Part shown: positions 1 to 6,712 of the stretch, piece after piece
Numbering within the stretch: the stretch's first letter is position 1
Layout of the letters: every line of letters starts with the position of its first letter
NCBI GenBank assembly: GCA_030530315.1
Contig: JAUMVG010000005.1
Span: forward strand, 1-64,000
Source of the DNA: Clostridia bacterium
GTDB taxonomy: Bacteria > Bacillota > Clostridia > Christensenellales > Aristaeellaceae
Direction of reading: 5' to 3'
DNA: 64,000 nucleotides
Notes under the pieces: model-generated
Databases searched by the model: none
What the model saw: the letters and a program-made list of their open reading frames with translations, nothing else
Told to the model about the DNA's origin: nothing
Made by a program: the position numbers and the translations under genes

Positions 1-136
1 TGCTCTACCTGTTCCTTGGCTACAATCCCACAACTTTCCGTGAAGAACCCATTTTAATCAGGTTTTAGTGTAAGCGCGTTCCCTGAAACCAATGGGTTCC
101 CGAAGTGGCCGTTTTGAGCGGACGCCGCGAAACGAA

Positions 137-187
137 GCGACACCCCTTCGATGCCCGGCATGGTGCCGAGGCGTGAAGGGGTGTCGC
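137..187. terminator. 13-bp perfect inverted repeat, probable terminator
   Basis: The arms at 137-149 and 175-187 are perfectly complementary (GCGACACCCCTTC / GAAGGGGTGTCGC) around a 25-nt loop. It lies 49 nt beyond the 3' end of the minus-strand secreted-protein gene. The plus-strand side continues into a short T-rich stretch (TTTCTTT), so it may also end a gene entering from the left edge. I see no gene in positions 1-235. Confidence 0.55.
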
Positions 188-235
188 GCGTTTCTTTGGA
201 GACCTTTTCGGGTTCAGCCTATGGCGGGGCGGCGG

Positions 236-751
236 TCAGTCGTCCACCTTCAGGCTGTCCAGCACGCTGCTGATCAGGTCGTCGCGGGTCATGGCGGTGT
301 CCTCGTCCTCGATGGGGCTCACGCCGATGTTCACGGTCAGGATGGCGTCGATCTCGCCGTCGTCATCGATGACGGGCGCGATGAAGTAGTGCTCCGTGAA
401 GCCGTTCATGTCGTTATCCACGGTGTACATGAACACGTCCTTGAAGCCGTTCCACTCGCCCTGGGTGAGGTCGCGGGCGTCCGGCATGGCAGTGAAGTCG
501 TCCATGGTGGGGAAGGTCTCGCCGTCGCGCAGGTCCGCCAGGTGGATGCGGACGAAGGTCTCGCCCCAGGCCTCATCCTTCGCGATCAGGATGATCAGGT
601 CCTCGTCGTCGGTGTGGTCTTCCATGGTGATGTCAAAGGCGTTTTCGTCGTACTCAAAGCGGATGTCGTCCTCGTAGGTGTAGGTGGCGGCAAAGGCGGT
701 GGTGCTCAGGGCCAGGATGGCAATCAGCAGCATAACGATCATTTTCTTCAT
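236..751 (-). CDS. secreted acidic protein, function unknown
   Basis: 171 aa. Residues 1-21 are a standard signal peptide (MKK start, hydrophobic core, TAFA cleavage site), so the protein is exported; there is no lipobox Cys. The mature part is strongly acidic (many Asp and Glu, little Lys) with no Cys, which suggests a soluble or Ca-tolerant extracellular domain. The start has a GAAAGAAGG-type ribosome site just upstream. I do not recognise a family. It resembles the small exported proteins of unknown role that gut Clostridia carry in several copies; a second protein of this general type is at 45.8 kb. The nearest upstream feature on the same strand is the double-glycine peptide gene, separated by a palindromic repeat. 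Confidence 0.7.
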   Translation of the reverse strand: MKKMIVMLLIAILALSTTAFAATYTYEDDIRFEYDENAFDITMEDHTDDEDLIILIAKDEAWGETFVRIHLADLRDGETFPTMDDFTAMPDARDLTQGEWNGFKDVFMYTVDNDMNGFTEHYFIAPVIDDDGEIDAILTVNIGVSPIEDEDTAMTRDDLISSVLDSLKVDD

Positions 752-800
752 GATAAATACCTTCTTTCTGTTTATGTCGTTTTTTGTGGTTGGGGTTCGT

Positions 801-855
801 TGGAATCATACCTGATTGGAAAAGCGGAGCGCTTTCCGGATCGGCGGGTCCTGAA
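801..855 (+). repeat. palindromic repeat, family A (copy 1)
   Basis: The copy contains a GGAAAAGCG-GAG-CGCTTTCC palindrome at 818-837 followed by GGATCGGCGGGTCC. It matches copies at 11411-11465 and twice at 38793-38938. There the palindrome reads AAAACG...CGTTTT, so two stem positions differ on both arms, that is, with compensation. It sits between two minus-strand genes. Confidence 0.6.
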
Positions 856-870
856 AGCCGGCCGGACCGC

Positions 871-1002
871 TCAGTCCCGAACGCCTTGCGCGCCGGTGAG
901 GAAAAACTCCAGGATGTCCTCCCGGCTGAAGCCGCCGGAGACCTGTTCCAGCTGCTCGGGGTTCAGTTCTGCGCGGGAAGCGCGCCTGATGCCCGTGTTC
1001 AT
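871..1002 (-). CDS. 43-aa peptide with double-glycine (bacteriocin-type) leader
   Basis: The ATG at 1002 is preceded by a strong AAGGAGGG ribosome site 6 nt upstream; a longer reading from 1080 lacks such a site. The 24-residue leader contains LNPEQLEQVSGG, the classic double-glycine motif cut by C39-peptidase ABC transporters. That would release a 19-residue core, FSREDILEFFLTGAQGVRD. The core has no Cys, so a lanthipeptide or sactipeptide is unlikely. An extended -10 promoter lies upstream. No modifying enzyme, C39 transporter or immunity gene is in the window, so this is an orphan precursor: a bacteriocin-like or signalling peptide. The leader call is firm from the motif; export and activity are inference. 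Confidence 0.65.
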   Translation of the reverse strand: MNTGIRRASRAELNPEQLEQVSGGFSREDILEFFLTGAQGVRD

Positions 1003-1065
1003 GATGGCTCCCTCCTTTTTCGTGCGGTGTTCGGGCCGCTGCGGTTGTTTGCTTTTGATGGGACC

Positions 1066-1074
1066 AGTATACCA
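1066..1074 (-). promoter_or_regulatory. extended -10 promoter (TGGTATACT)
   Basis: On the minus strand TGGTATACT lies about 64 nt before the double-glycine peptide start. No good -35 is visible, which fits an extended -10 promoter. The surrounding block (TGATAAT...TGGTATACT...CCATCAAA) closely resembles the block before the SH3 protein gene at 10.72 kb. Confidence 0.5.
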
Positions 1075-1244
1075 TGCCAATTATCATAAAAGTGTCACAC
1101 GGCAAGACAAAATGGAGATTTTTTCGCGGCAGGCAACGCAGACATCATCACGCCCCTTCGGCTTGAGAGCGAGAGATTTCCGCGGGCGTAGCCGGGCCGG
1201 AGATTTGCCGGAATTCCTTCTATCTATTTCAGGTGCGGTTATGC

Positions 1245-1353
1245 TATAATAGTGAAAAACGTTGAAGGCGCAGGATGAAGCGGCAATCCGGGGGATTTCC
1301 GGTTTGCCCCGCTGGGGCAGACCGGTTTTGACGATTCGGGAAATCGGGGGTAA
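1245..1353 (+). promoter_or_regulatory. -10 box and structured leader of the TMEM175 gene
   Basis: TATAAT at 1245-1250 is followed by a ~165-nt untranslated leader. A 12-bp stem with a 3-nt loop (arms 1299-1310 and 1314-1325, one G-U) is followed by a second short hairpin near 1332-1346 whose 3' arm could instead pair with GATTTCC upstream of the first. The leader could be regulatory RNA; I recognise no known riboswitch. The rest of the gap 1003-1415 shows nothing else apart from the peptide promoter. Confidence 0.35.
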
Positions 1354-1415
1354 CTTTTGCGGCGCCACATGGCGAAGCCCGCGGAGAGGGCACACAGAAA
1401 GGACAGGGCAAAAGC

Positions 1416-2015
1416 ATGACGAAGGGACGGCTCGAGGCATTCAGCGACGGCGTCATCGCCATCATCATCACGATCACCATACTCATCATCGACCTGCCGG
1501 ACGGGAACGACACGGCTGCGCTCATGGGCGTCGTGCCGCTGGCGATCTGCTATCTGATCAGCTTCATCATGGTGGGCACGAACTGGGCGAACCACCACCA
1601 CCTGCTGCAGGTGACGGGCAGCGTGGACGGCAAGATCCTGTGGTCGAACCTTTTGTATCTGTTCCTGCTGTCCTTCCAGCCGGTGACCACGGGCTGGGTG
1701 GGCAAGAGCAAATTCGCCATGCTGCCGGTGCGGGTGTATGTGGCGATGAACCTGGCCTGCGCGCTCAGCTACATACTGCTGGAAAAGGCGATCATCCACT
1801 CCAATGACTGCGAGATCCTGAAAATCGCCGTCAGCGAGAGCCGCAAGGAGCAGTGGACCATCGCCGTGGAGGCGCTGGCGCTGATCCTGAGCTTCATTCC
1901 CGGCGCGCACTACGCCTCCTGTCCGCTGCTGGTGGTGGCGATGGTGCCGTGGATCGTTCCGGACCTGCGGATGAAGCGGGTGTTTGAAGAGGCCAGGCGG
2001 ATGCGGGAGGAATAG
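1416..2015 (+). CDS. TMEM175-family potassium channel
   Basis: 199 aa integral membrane protein. Residues 5-16 carry the family signature RLEAFSDGVIAI at the start of the first transmembrane helix (the R-x-x-AFSDG motif of TMEM175/DUF1211), which lines the pore in bacterial homologues. Further hydrophobic helices follow near residues 40-57, 70-95, 100-120 and 150-175. The length fits bacterial TMEM175 proteins of about 200 aa, which assemble as tetramers and conduct K+ with modest selectivity. The gene has its own promoter and a structured leader, and ends 2 nt before a small Cys-rich gene that is probably co-transcribed. Family assignment is confident; the physiological role here is unknown. 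Confidence 0.85.
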   Translation: MTKGRLEAFSDGVIAIIITITILIIDLPDGNDTAALMGVVPLAICYLISFIMVGTNWANHHHLLQVTGSVDGKILWSNLLYLFLLSFQPVTTGWVGKSKFAMLPVRVYVAMNLACALSYILLEKAIIHSNDCEILKIAVSESRKEQWTIAVEALALILSFIPGAHYASCPLLVVAMVPWIVPDLRMKRVFEEARRMREE

Positions 2016-2017
2016 AC

Positions 2018-2236
2018 ATGAAATCCATACTGATCAAAGACACCACCCGGGAGGAGCGCATCCGGATCGTCCATCAGGCGCTGTGGGGGGCCTGTGGCAT
2101 CGACTGCGAGTTCTGCTCCGGCTGCGACAACAGAGGCGGCGGGCGCATCGAGAGCATCTATCAACCGTACATCGACGGCCTGAAGGAGATCCGGGAGATC
2201 AACGCGGAGTACAACGCGCCGTTCGTGCGGGGATAG
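2018..2236 (+). CDS. small Cys-rich protein (C-x3-C-x2-C-x2-C)
   Basis: 72 aa. The central segment has four cysteines (C26, C30, C33, C36) in ACGIDCEFCSGCDN, which look able to bind a metal (Zn) or a cluster. The flanks are basic and helical. It starts 3 nt after the TMEM175 stop; the ribosome site is inside the upstream gene (GGGAGG). I recall similar short proteins of unknown function in Clostridia but cannot name a family. The start fits because the MKSILIKDTTREER N-terminus looks conserved-type. Translational coupling to the channel gene is likely; function unknown. Confidence 0.6.
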   Translation: MKSILIKDTTREERIRIVHQALWGACGIDCEFCSGCDNRGGGRIESIYQPYIDGLKEIREINAEYNAPFVRG

Positions 2237-2373
2237 GCGGCGCGGCAGTGGGGCGTCGATCTTCGACGGCTTGAGCACTGACGGGAGGAGAAAGCGCCGG
2301 CGAAGGGGGCGGCCGCGTTGCGCGGCAGGCATTGCCAGGGAAAACCCGATCGTGCTGACGCTGGAGGGAATCT

Positions 2374-3138
2374 ATGGAGTTCAGAAGGATCTTTGATACC
2401 ATTCCCGAGCAGTTTGACAGATCCAGGCCGAGATACTGCCGGGAGCTGTTTGACTTTTTGATCGATTACGCGCGGATCGACCGGGAAAAGCGGGTGCTGG
2501 AGATCGGCCCGGGCACGGGCCAGGCGACGGACCCGATCCTGCAGACGGGCTGCGACTACAATGCCATAGAGCTCGGGGAGCGCCTCTCTGCGAAGATGAT
2601 GGAAAAGTACGGGGGGTTCCCCAACTTCCACATCGTCAACGACGACTTCATCACCCACGACTTTGGGCGACAGAGCTTCGATATGATCTATTCCGCGGCG
2701 ACCATTCAGTGGATCCCGGAGGACGTGGCCTTTTCAAAGACCTTCGGGCTGCTGAGGCCCGGCGGGGTGCTGGCCATGATGCTGACAAGATCGGATTACA
2801 GGACGCCCAACGAGGCGCTTTACGCCAGGATCCAGGCGCTGTACGATCGGTATTACAGGCCGGAAATCCCCTATACCCACGGCGGCTTCAGGTACGACAG
2901 CGCGTCGGACTACGGCTATGTGGGGTTTGAGAAGCGCGAATTCCGGGGCAGGCGCGAGATGAGCCCGGAGGAGTATGTCTCCTTCTGCGGCACCCATTGC
3001 GACCATATCGTGATCCCCGAACCCTACAGGACCCCGTTCTTCGAAGGGCTCAGGAGCGCCGTTGCCGAAAACGGCGGCAAGATCGTGTTTGAAGATACCC
3101 ATGTCCTGTATCTCGCGAAAAAGCCGCTCGACCCATGA
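2374..3138 (+). CDS. class I SAM-dependent methyltransferase
   Basis: 254 aa. Motif I, VLEIGPGTGQ, is at residues 41-50 and defines the SAM-binding Rossmann fold; later motifs include FDMIYSAATIQWI and LLRPGGVLAMM. The layout matches the UbiE/trans-aconitate-type methyltransferases (Methyltransf_11/25). Substrate is not predictable. The N-terminal FDTIPEQFDRSRPRY segment is typical of small-molecule methyltransferases in Firmicutes. A GGAGGG ribosome site precedes the ATG. It is followed after about 50 nt by a MazG-like gene on the same strand. Confidence 0.8.
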   Translation: MEFRRIFDTIPEQFDRSRPRYCRELFDFLIDYARIDREKRVLEIGPGTGQATDPILQTGCDYNAIELGERLSAKMMEKYGGFPNFHIVNDDFITHDFGRQSFDMIYSAATIQWIPEDVAFSKTFGLLRPGGVLAMMLTRSDYRTPNEALYARIQALYDRYYRPEIPYTHGGFRYDSASDYGYVGFEKREFRGRREMSPEEYVSFCGTHCDHIVIPEPYRTPFFEGLRSAVAENGGKIVFEDTHVLYLAKKPLDP

Positions 3139-3187
3139 GGCGCGAGCTGCCCTTGAAACCGATGATGAAGACACAGAGAGGTGCGCC

Positions 3188-3505
3188 ATGAGACAGACGA
3201 CGATCGATCGTATCCGCAAATTCACCGAGGACCGGGACTGGGATCAGTTCCACACGCCCGCGAACCTGGCCAAGAGCATCTCCATCGAAGCAAACGAATT
3301 GCTGGAGTGCTATCAATGGAGCGACGAGGCCGACCTCGAGCACGTCCGGGAGGAGCTGGCGGACGTGATCGTCTACTGCCAGAATCTGTTGGACAAGCTG
3401 GGCCTGGACGTGGACGAGATCGTGAACAGCAAGATGGCGAAGAACGAGGCGAAATACCCCGTGGAAAAGGCACGGGGCAACGCGGCCAAGTATGACCGGC
3501 TGTGA
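3188..3505 (+). CDS. MazG-like nucleotide pyrophosphohydrolase
   Basis: 105 aa. It has the all-alpha NTP-PPase metal-binding pattern ExxE (E34, E37) then ExxD (E56, D59), as in RS21-C6/iMazG enzymes that hydrolyse (d)NTPs, often damaged ones such as 5-methyl-dCTP, to the monophosphate. The LLECYQW segment between the acidic motifs is typical. The ATG at 3188 is chosen because it sits after a GAGAGG site and gives the normal family length; the frame is open further upstream but overlaps the methyltransferase gene. Its stop lies 28 nt before the GTG start of the esterase gene, so the two are likely co-transcribed. Confidence 0.82.
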   Translation: MRQTTIDRIRKFTEDRDWDQFHTPANLAKSISIEANELLECYQWSDEADLEHVREELADVIVYCQNLLDKLGLDVDEIVNSKMAKNEAKYPVEKARGNAAKYDRL

Positions 3506-3533
3506 GCCGGCGCGGCGGAGGGGGAATCGGCCT

Positions 3534-4355
3534 GTGAAAATCAAGCTGAAGCCGGACGGGGAACTGCGGGTGGAGAAGGCCCGCCTCGGCGGCGTGCCGA
3601 CGCTGATCCTGCGTCCGGCGAACCGTGAACCGTCGAACATCGGGCTTATGTGGATCCATGGCGGGGGATACATTTTCGGCATGAAGGAGATGGTCTACAT
3701 GGGCCGCGCGGCGGACCTGGTGCGAAAGTACGGCGTCACGGCGTTCTCGCCGGGCTACCGGCTTGCGTGGGTGAAGCCGTACCCCGCGGCGGTGGAGGAC
3801 TGCTTCAGGGTGCTTCAGTACATGGATGGGCACCGGGCCGAGCTCGGCGTCGACCGGATCATGGTCGGCGGCGAGAGCGCGGGCGGCGGGCTGTGCGCCG
3901 CGGTGTGCATGATGGCCCGGGACCGGGGCATTTCCGTGTCGCGCCAGTTTCCGCTGTATCCGATGCTCAGCAACCTGGACACCGACAGCTCCCGGGACAA
4001 CCACGGCCGGGTGTGGAACACGCGGCGCAACCACCTGGGCTGGCGGCTGTATCTGCGCGGGGATGCGAAGAAGGCGGAGGTCTCCCCCTACGCCTCGCCC
4101 GCCCGGCAGACGGACTACAATGGCCTTCCGCCCTGCTACACCTTCGTGGGTGAAGGCGAGCCCTTCTATTCGGAGACGCTGCGATATGTGGAGGACCTGC
4201 GGCGCGCCGGGGTGCCTGCCGCAGTGGACATCTACCCCACGGACATGCATGCCTTCGACATGCTCCGTCCGGAGGACGATTTGAGCCGGCGGGCCATCCG
4301 CGCCTTTGAGCGGCGCTTCGAAGAAGCGATGGAGCGCGGAAGGGCTTCGACATGA
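3534..4355 (+). CDS. alpha/beta hydrolase, HSL-type esterase/lipase
   Basis: 273 aa from a GTG start at 3534 that has a GGAGGGGG site 8 nt upstream; an ATG at 3492 in frame would overlap the previous gene and lacks a site. The oxyanion motif HGGG is at residues 42-45, the nucleophile elbow GESAGGG puts the catalytic Ser at 115, and His239 (DMHAFD) is the likely base. The acid position reads VGEGEPF, with Glu where many relatives have Asp. This is the hormone-sensitive-lipase/acetyl-esterase family (COG0657), cytoplasmic, acting on short acyl esters. Its stop overlaps an ATG (ATGA) that opens a 21-codon frame. Confidence 0.82.
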   Translation: MKIKLKPDGELRVEKARLGGVPTLILRPANREPSNIGLMWIHGGGYIFGMKEMVYMGRAADLVRKYGVTAFSPGYRLAWVKPYPAAVEDCFRVLQYMDGHRAELGVDRIMVGGESAGGGLCAAVCMMARDRGISVSRQFPLYPMLSNLDTDSSRDNHGRVWNTRRNHLGWRLYLRGDAKKAEVSPYASPARQTDYNGLPPCYTFVGEGEPFYSETLRYVEDLRRAGVPAAVDIYPTDMHAFDMLRPEDDLSRRAIRAFERRFEEAMERGRAST

Positions 4356-4417
4356 ACCGCCTGCTCTCCAGCTTCCTGGACGCCATGGCGGCGGACTACA
4401 GCGCGCGGGAGACGTGA
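4352..4417 (+). CDS. 21-aa open frame coupled to the esterase stop
   Basis: An ATG overlaps the esterase stop (ATGA) and opens MNRLLSSFLDAMAADYSARE(T), ending at 4417. The overlap is what translational coupling would look like. The peptide is too short to assign; it could be a truncated remnant or chance. Confidence 0.2.
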   Translation: MNRLLSSFLDAMAADYSARET

Positions 4418-4527
4418 AGCGAACGCGCCCGGGCATGAAGCATCACGACGGCGCGGATTCCTGCCGTTTCGGCCGGGGCCGGAGAGGATACACCTGCGTG
4501 CCATACAATAGAGAGGAGTTGTGACGG

Positions 4528-4839
4528 ATGATCAGGATTTACGGCATGCCCACGTGCCCCTACTGCGACTACGTTCATGAGCAGATCGCGGGGCGGGAGG
4601 ACGAGTTTGAGTACATCAACATCGGCGAGAACATTCGCAACATGAGCGCCTTTACGCGGCTTCGGGACACAAATCCCGTCTTCGACCGCTGCAAGGCCAT
4701 CGGGGACGTGGGGATTCCTGCCTTTGTGTTTGAGGACGGCAGGGTGTCCATCGATCCGGCGGACGCGGGACTGATCGAATACGGCACGCCCAACGCCTGC
4801 TCGGTCGAAGACCACAGGAGCGGGAGAAAGGGCTGCTGA
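4528..4839 (+). CDS. glutaredoxin-related protein (CPYC)
   Basis: 103 aa with a thioredoxin fold. The redox motif CPYC is at residues 10-13 and the cis-Pro region GIPAFVF is near residue 72. Both Cys are present, so a dithiol mechanism is possible. It matches the glutaredoxin-related COG4545 group of Firmicutes, which usually carry an acidic, Cys-containing tail, as here (NACSVEDHRSGRKGC). It would act as a cytoplasmic thiol-disulfide reductase; the partner is unknown. An AGAGGAG ribosome site lies upstream. The ~65 nt after it, up to the convergent radical SAM gene, contain only an 18-codon open frame of doubtful meaning. Confidence 0.85.
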   Translation: MIRIYGMPTCPYCDYVHEQIAGREDEFEYINIGENIRNMSAFTRLRDTNPVFDRCKAIGDVGIPAFVFEDGRVSIDPADAGLIEYGTPNACSVEDHRSGRKGC

Positions 4840-4908
4840 TGGGGTGGGGTCATGGATTTCAACGGCATGCCGCCCGCAGCCTTTCCGGGCATGAACGGGC
4901 GGCGCTGA

Positions 4909-5796
4909 TCACGGATCAAACATGCTCATCTGCGCGTGCCTTTCCGGCAGCTCCCGCATGAACCGGAAGCAGTCCTCCGGGCTTGACAGGATCCCGTTGT
5001 CCGAGCAGATCCTGTGGAAGGTGTCCAGCAGCGCCCGTGCGTTCGGGCTCGGCAGCGCGTAGGCGTTTCCGTATCGTTTGGCGTACCGCGCCTTCATCCC
5101 GGGAAAGTGCCTGTCGAGGGCCGCGTAATAGTATTCCCGGTCACCCTCCCGAAGGGTCAGCCCCATGCCGAAGTCGACGACTCCCTTCACGCCGACCCGG
5201 ACGCATTCCTTCAGGATCGCCGCGACGTTTTCCTCCGTGTCATTGATGAAGGGGAGTATGGGCGTCAGCCAGACGACGGTGGGGATCCCCCTGTCCCGCA
5301 TCCGCTCCAGGACCTCGATCCGGCGCTTTGTATTGCACACGTTCGGTTCCAGGATCCGGCACAGGTCGTCATCGTAGGTCGTCAGGGTCATCTGCACGAC
5401 GCACTTGGCGGATCGGTTGATCTCGTCCAGCAGGTCGATGTCCCGGAGGATGCGGTCGGATTTGGTCTGGATCGCCGCGCCGAAGCCGTTTTTCAGGATG
5501 ATCTCCAGGCAGCTTCGCGTCAGGCGCAGTTCCTCCTCGCAGTGCATATACGGATCCGACATCGCGCCCGTCCCGACCATGCCCTTCCGACGCTTCGAGC
5601 GCAGCGCCATGTCCAGCAGCTCCGGCGCGTTCCGCTTCACCTCGACATCCTCAAAGGGGTGCGTGAACTGATAGCACGCGCTTCGGCTGTCGCAGTAGAT
5701 ACAGCCGTGGGTGCATCCGCGGTAGATATTCATTCCGTAATATCCCCTGCTGCCGGTCAATATGCCCTTCGCCTCGACAAAATGCATGCTGCTCAC
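4909..5796 (-). CDS. SPL-family radical SAM protein
   Basis: 295 aa. Cluster motif CTHGCIYC gives Cys28, Cys32 and Cys35 in the C-x3-C-x2-C radical SAM pattern. The NIYRGCTHGC...YCDSRS context and the later VVQMTLTT..D and VVWLTPILPFIND segments are those of the COG1533 DNA-repair-photolyase-like group. These relatives of spore photoproduct lyase often lack proven lyase activity, so repair of DNA photoproducts should not be assumed. It is convergent with the glutaredoxin gene. A TATAAT-like box lies upstream on the minus strand (ATTATA at 5841-5846) without a clear -35. Confidence 0.85.
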   Translation of the reverse strand: MSSMHFVEAKGILTGSRGYYGMNIYRGCTHGCIYCDSRSACYQFTHPFEDVEVKRNAPELLDMALRSKRRKGMVGTGAMSDPYMHCEEELRLTRSCLEIILKNGFGAAIQTKSDRILRDIDLLDEINRSAKCVVQMTLTTYDDDLCRILEPNVCNTKRRIEVLERMRDRGIPTVVWLTPILPFINDTEENVAAILKECVRVGVKGVVDFGMGLTLREGDREYYYAALDRHFPGMKARYAKRYGNAYALPSPNARALLDTFHRICSDNGILSSPEDCFRFMRELPERHAQMSMFDP

Positions 5797-5965
5797 TTCC
5801 TCCTGCCGGTATTTGCCCGCCGGGCGACGGCTCTGGATCCATTATAACGGATTTGGCCGAGGAATGCTACGCCAATCCGGGAATAATCCCGACCGGGCGC
5901 GCCTGCGGGGCGAATTGGGGCAGGTCCCGGGTTTAAAGCCGACCTTCTGAAGTTGACGGATGGGA

Positions 5966-5994
5966 CTGACAGGAGGCGCCGCCTGTGGTATAAT
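5966..5994 (+). promoter_or_regulatory. sigma-A promoter of the GNAT gene
   Basis: CTGACA (5966-5971), 17-nt spacer, TATAAT (5989-5994), giving a ~100-nt leader to the acetyltransferase start at 6099. The gap 5797-6098 otherwise holds only the -10 box of the divergent radical SAM gene. Confidence 0.7.
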
Positions 5995-6098
5995 ACGTAT
6001 CAAATGGAAAGGCCGCCGCCGAAACGGAGAGGCAAAGGGAAAGCGATGCGGGCGAAGCCCGGCGTGCCGGACGAGCCGACGCGGAGGGGAAAGTAGAC

Positions 6099-6578
6099 AT
6101 GGTGATCAGAGAATACGCCGAACAGGACCTGGCAGCCCTGGTTCGTATATGGAACGAGGTCGTGGAGGAGGGCGTCGCCTTTCCCCAGGAGGAATACCTG
6201 GATGGGGAGACGGGCGCGGCGTTCTTCGCCGCCCAGAGCTATACGGGCGTTGCCGAGGAGGCGGGGGAGGTCGTGGGGCTGTATATCCTCCACCCCAACA
6301 ACATTGGCAGATGCGGGCATATCTGCAATGCCAGCTACGCCGTCTCGTCCGAGGCGCGGGGCCGGCACATCGGCGAGAAGCTGGTGCTCGATTGCCTGAA
6401 AAAGGGCCGGGAGCTGGGCTTTCGGGTGCTGCAGTTCAACGCCGTCGTGGAGAGCAACCTCCGCGCGCGGCACCTGTATGAGCGGCTGGGTTTCGTCCGG
6501 CTCGGCACCATCCCCGGCGGATTCCGCATGAAGGACGGCCATTATGAGAACATATGCCCCTATTATCACGAGCTGTAG
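6099..6578 (+). CDS. GNAT-family N-acetyltransferase
   Basis: 159 aa. The acetyl-CoA pyrophosphate loop reads SEARGRHIGEKL (a R/Q-x-x-G-x-A/G variant) near residues 83-94, and the C-terminal LYERLGFVRLG is the usual GNAT strand 5/helix 4 signature. Substrate cannot be told from sequence. It is a single-domain cytoplasmic enzyme of normal length. Own promoter at 5966-5994. The region to the next gene (about 130 nt) contains a GC-rich imperfect hairpin around 6605-6635. Confidence 0.82.
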   Translation: MVIREYAEQDLAALVRIWNEVVEEGVAFPQEEYLDGETGAAFFAAQSYTGVAEEAGEVVGLYILHPNNIGRCGHICNASYAVSSEARGRHIGEKLVLDCLKKGRELGFRVLQFNAVVESNLRARHLYERLGFVRLGTIPGGFRMKDGHYENICPYYHEL

Positions 6579-6712
6579 CCCCGCGGCCCCGAACGAGGAG
6601 CAAGGCCCCTCGCGGGCCCGAGGGCTGTGGCTTTGATGTGGGTTTTGAACTGCGCGCCGGACGCGATGGCATTTATGGCGTCCGGGGCGATTGAGGACGG
6701 CAATATACGGCT

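Noticed and set aside
137..187. tRNA gene suspected from the paired GC-rich arms
   Set aside because: There is a single long stem, with no cloverleaf, TTC loop or CCA end.
1066..1074. Sporulation sigma-G type promoter (CATGGTA)
   Set aside because: A CAT-n2-TA pattern is present, but no matching -35 element is found at the right distance; an extended -10 sigma-A reading is simpler.
4852..4908. 18-codon open frame (MDFNGMPPAAF..) between glutaredoxin and the radical SAM gene
   Set aside because: Short, without a clear domain, and with only a G-rich upstream stretch; not enough to call a gene.
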